Source: Candidatus Scalindua japonica (GTDB lineage Bacteria; Planctomycetota; Brocadiia; Brocadiales; Scalinduaceae). Taken from it: DNA of 64,000 nt. The notes beneath the pieces were generated by a model, which was not told where the DNA came from, did no database searches, and saw only the letters and a list, made by a program, of their open reading frames with translations. Position numbers and translations under genes: made by a program. The DNA is taken from NCBI RefSeq assembly GCF_002443295.1, contig NZ_BAOS01000022.1, forward strand, positions 124,001-188,000. The letters are read 5' to 3'. Numbering within the stretch: the stretch's first letter is position 1; each line of letters begins with the position of its first letter. Positions 63,859 to 64,000 of the stretch are shown here, piece after piece.

Positions 63859-64000
63859 ATGGAAGATTCGGATGATTTTATAGTAATAACGGTTAACGGG
63901 CCGGATGCGAAGGGTATTGTTTCATCTTTTACCTCAATACTATCTGAAAATGAGGTAAGAATAGTTGATATTGAACAGATTGTTATACACAATCTAATAT
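63859..64000 (+). CDS. ACT-domain protein, probably N-terminus of SerB-type phosphoserine phosphatase (partial)
   Basis: The gene runs off the window. GAAGGAG precedes the ATG. The first 47 residues form an ACT domain: FIVITVNGPDAKGIVSSFTS then ILSENEVRIVDIEQIVIHNL. The string VDIEQ.VIHN is the pattern seen at the start of SerB proteins with an N-terminal ACT domain. It could also be a glycine-cleavage regulator (GcvR). The catalytic part is outside the window. Confidence 0.7.
   Translation, partial: MEDSDDFIVITVNGPDAKGIVSSFTSILSENEVRIVDIEQIVIHNLI

Noticed and set aside
63807-63992. 61-residue minus-strand frame at the right edge
   Set aside because: Antisense to a well-supported ACT-domain gene.

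Overview
The window is moderately AT-rich and bacterial. It holds single-copy core genes (glmU/glmM, hup, miaA, rpoN, recR, ybaB, dnaX, tadA, ffs, four tRNAs), a long accessory tract at 12.3-33.9 kb and a type I restriction island at 50.5-60.1 kb. The pilus/secretin cluster (PilM-PilN, PilO/Amuc_1100-like, GspC/PilP-like, secretin), sigma-54 and the density of transposons fit a Planctomycetota/PVC-type genome, perhaps a Brocadiales-like one. That placement is inference only, since no rRNA gene is present.

Layout. 0-12.2 kb: HAD phosphatase (+), then minus-strand genes for UDP-GlcNAc precursor synthesis (glmM-glmU), HU, a FabZ-like dehydratase, tRNA-Met, the pilus-secretin operon and miaA. 12.3-33.9 kb: a chromosomal integron. 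Its integrase gene (minus) carries a nonsense codon and has lost the catalytic tyrosine. The cassette array (plus) can be read from attC sites whose R'' core often pairs exactly with the R' core of the preceding site. Cassettes encode six toxin-antitoxin modules, a GNAT acetyltransferase, a DoxX-like membrane protein and small unknown proteins. The array has been invaded by four copies of an IS91-like (HUH transposase plus tyrosine recombinase) element and three copies of a group II intron inserted at the same place in attC R'' cores. Its far end is rubble (IS1634-type transposase, second RT fragment, half attC). 34-50.5 kb: housekeeping genes again (proC, nitrilase, nifS, degP, D-aminoacylase, rpoN, recR-ybaB-dnaX, SRP RNA, tRNA-Ser x2, tadA, tRNA-Arg, FAD oxidoreductase, rhodanese-ferritin protein, TPR protein). 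50.5-61.4 kb: DUF1016 nuclease and a type I R-M system hsdM-hsdS-RAYT-hsdR with REP-like palindromes in each gap. 61.4-64 kb: ROK kinase, YaeQ, start of an ACT-domain SerB-like protein.

A theme across the window is reading-frame change at homopolymers. pilM/pilN, a D-aminoacylase and both IS91-linked integrases need a -1 shift at runs of 8-9 A. dnaX has an in-phase A-AAA-AAG heptamer that would yield a short gamma-like product. hsdS breaks at a run of nine G, the classic phase-variation architecture, and hsdR at a run of seven A. Whether these are programmed or phase-variable events, or consensus indels, cannot be settled from the sequence alone.
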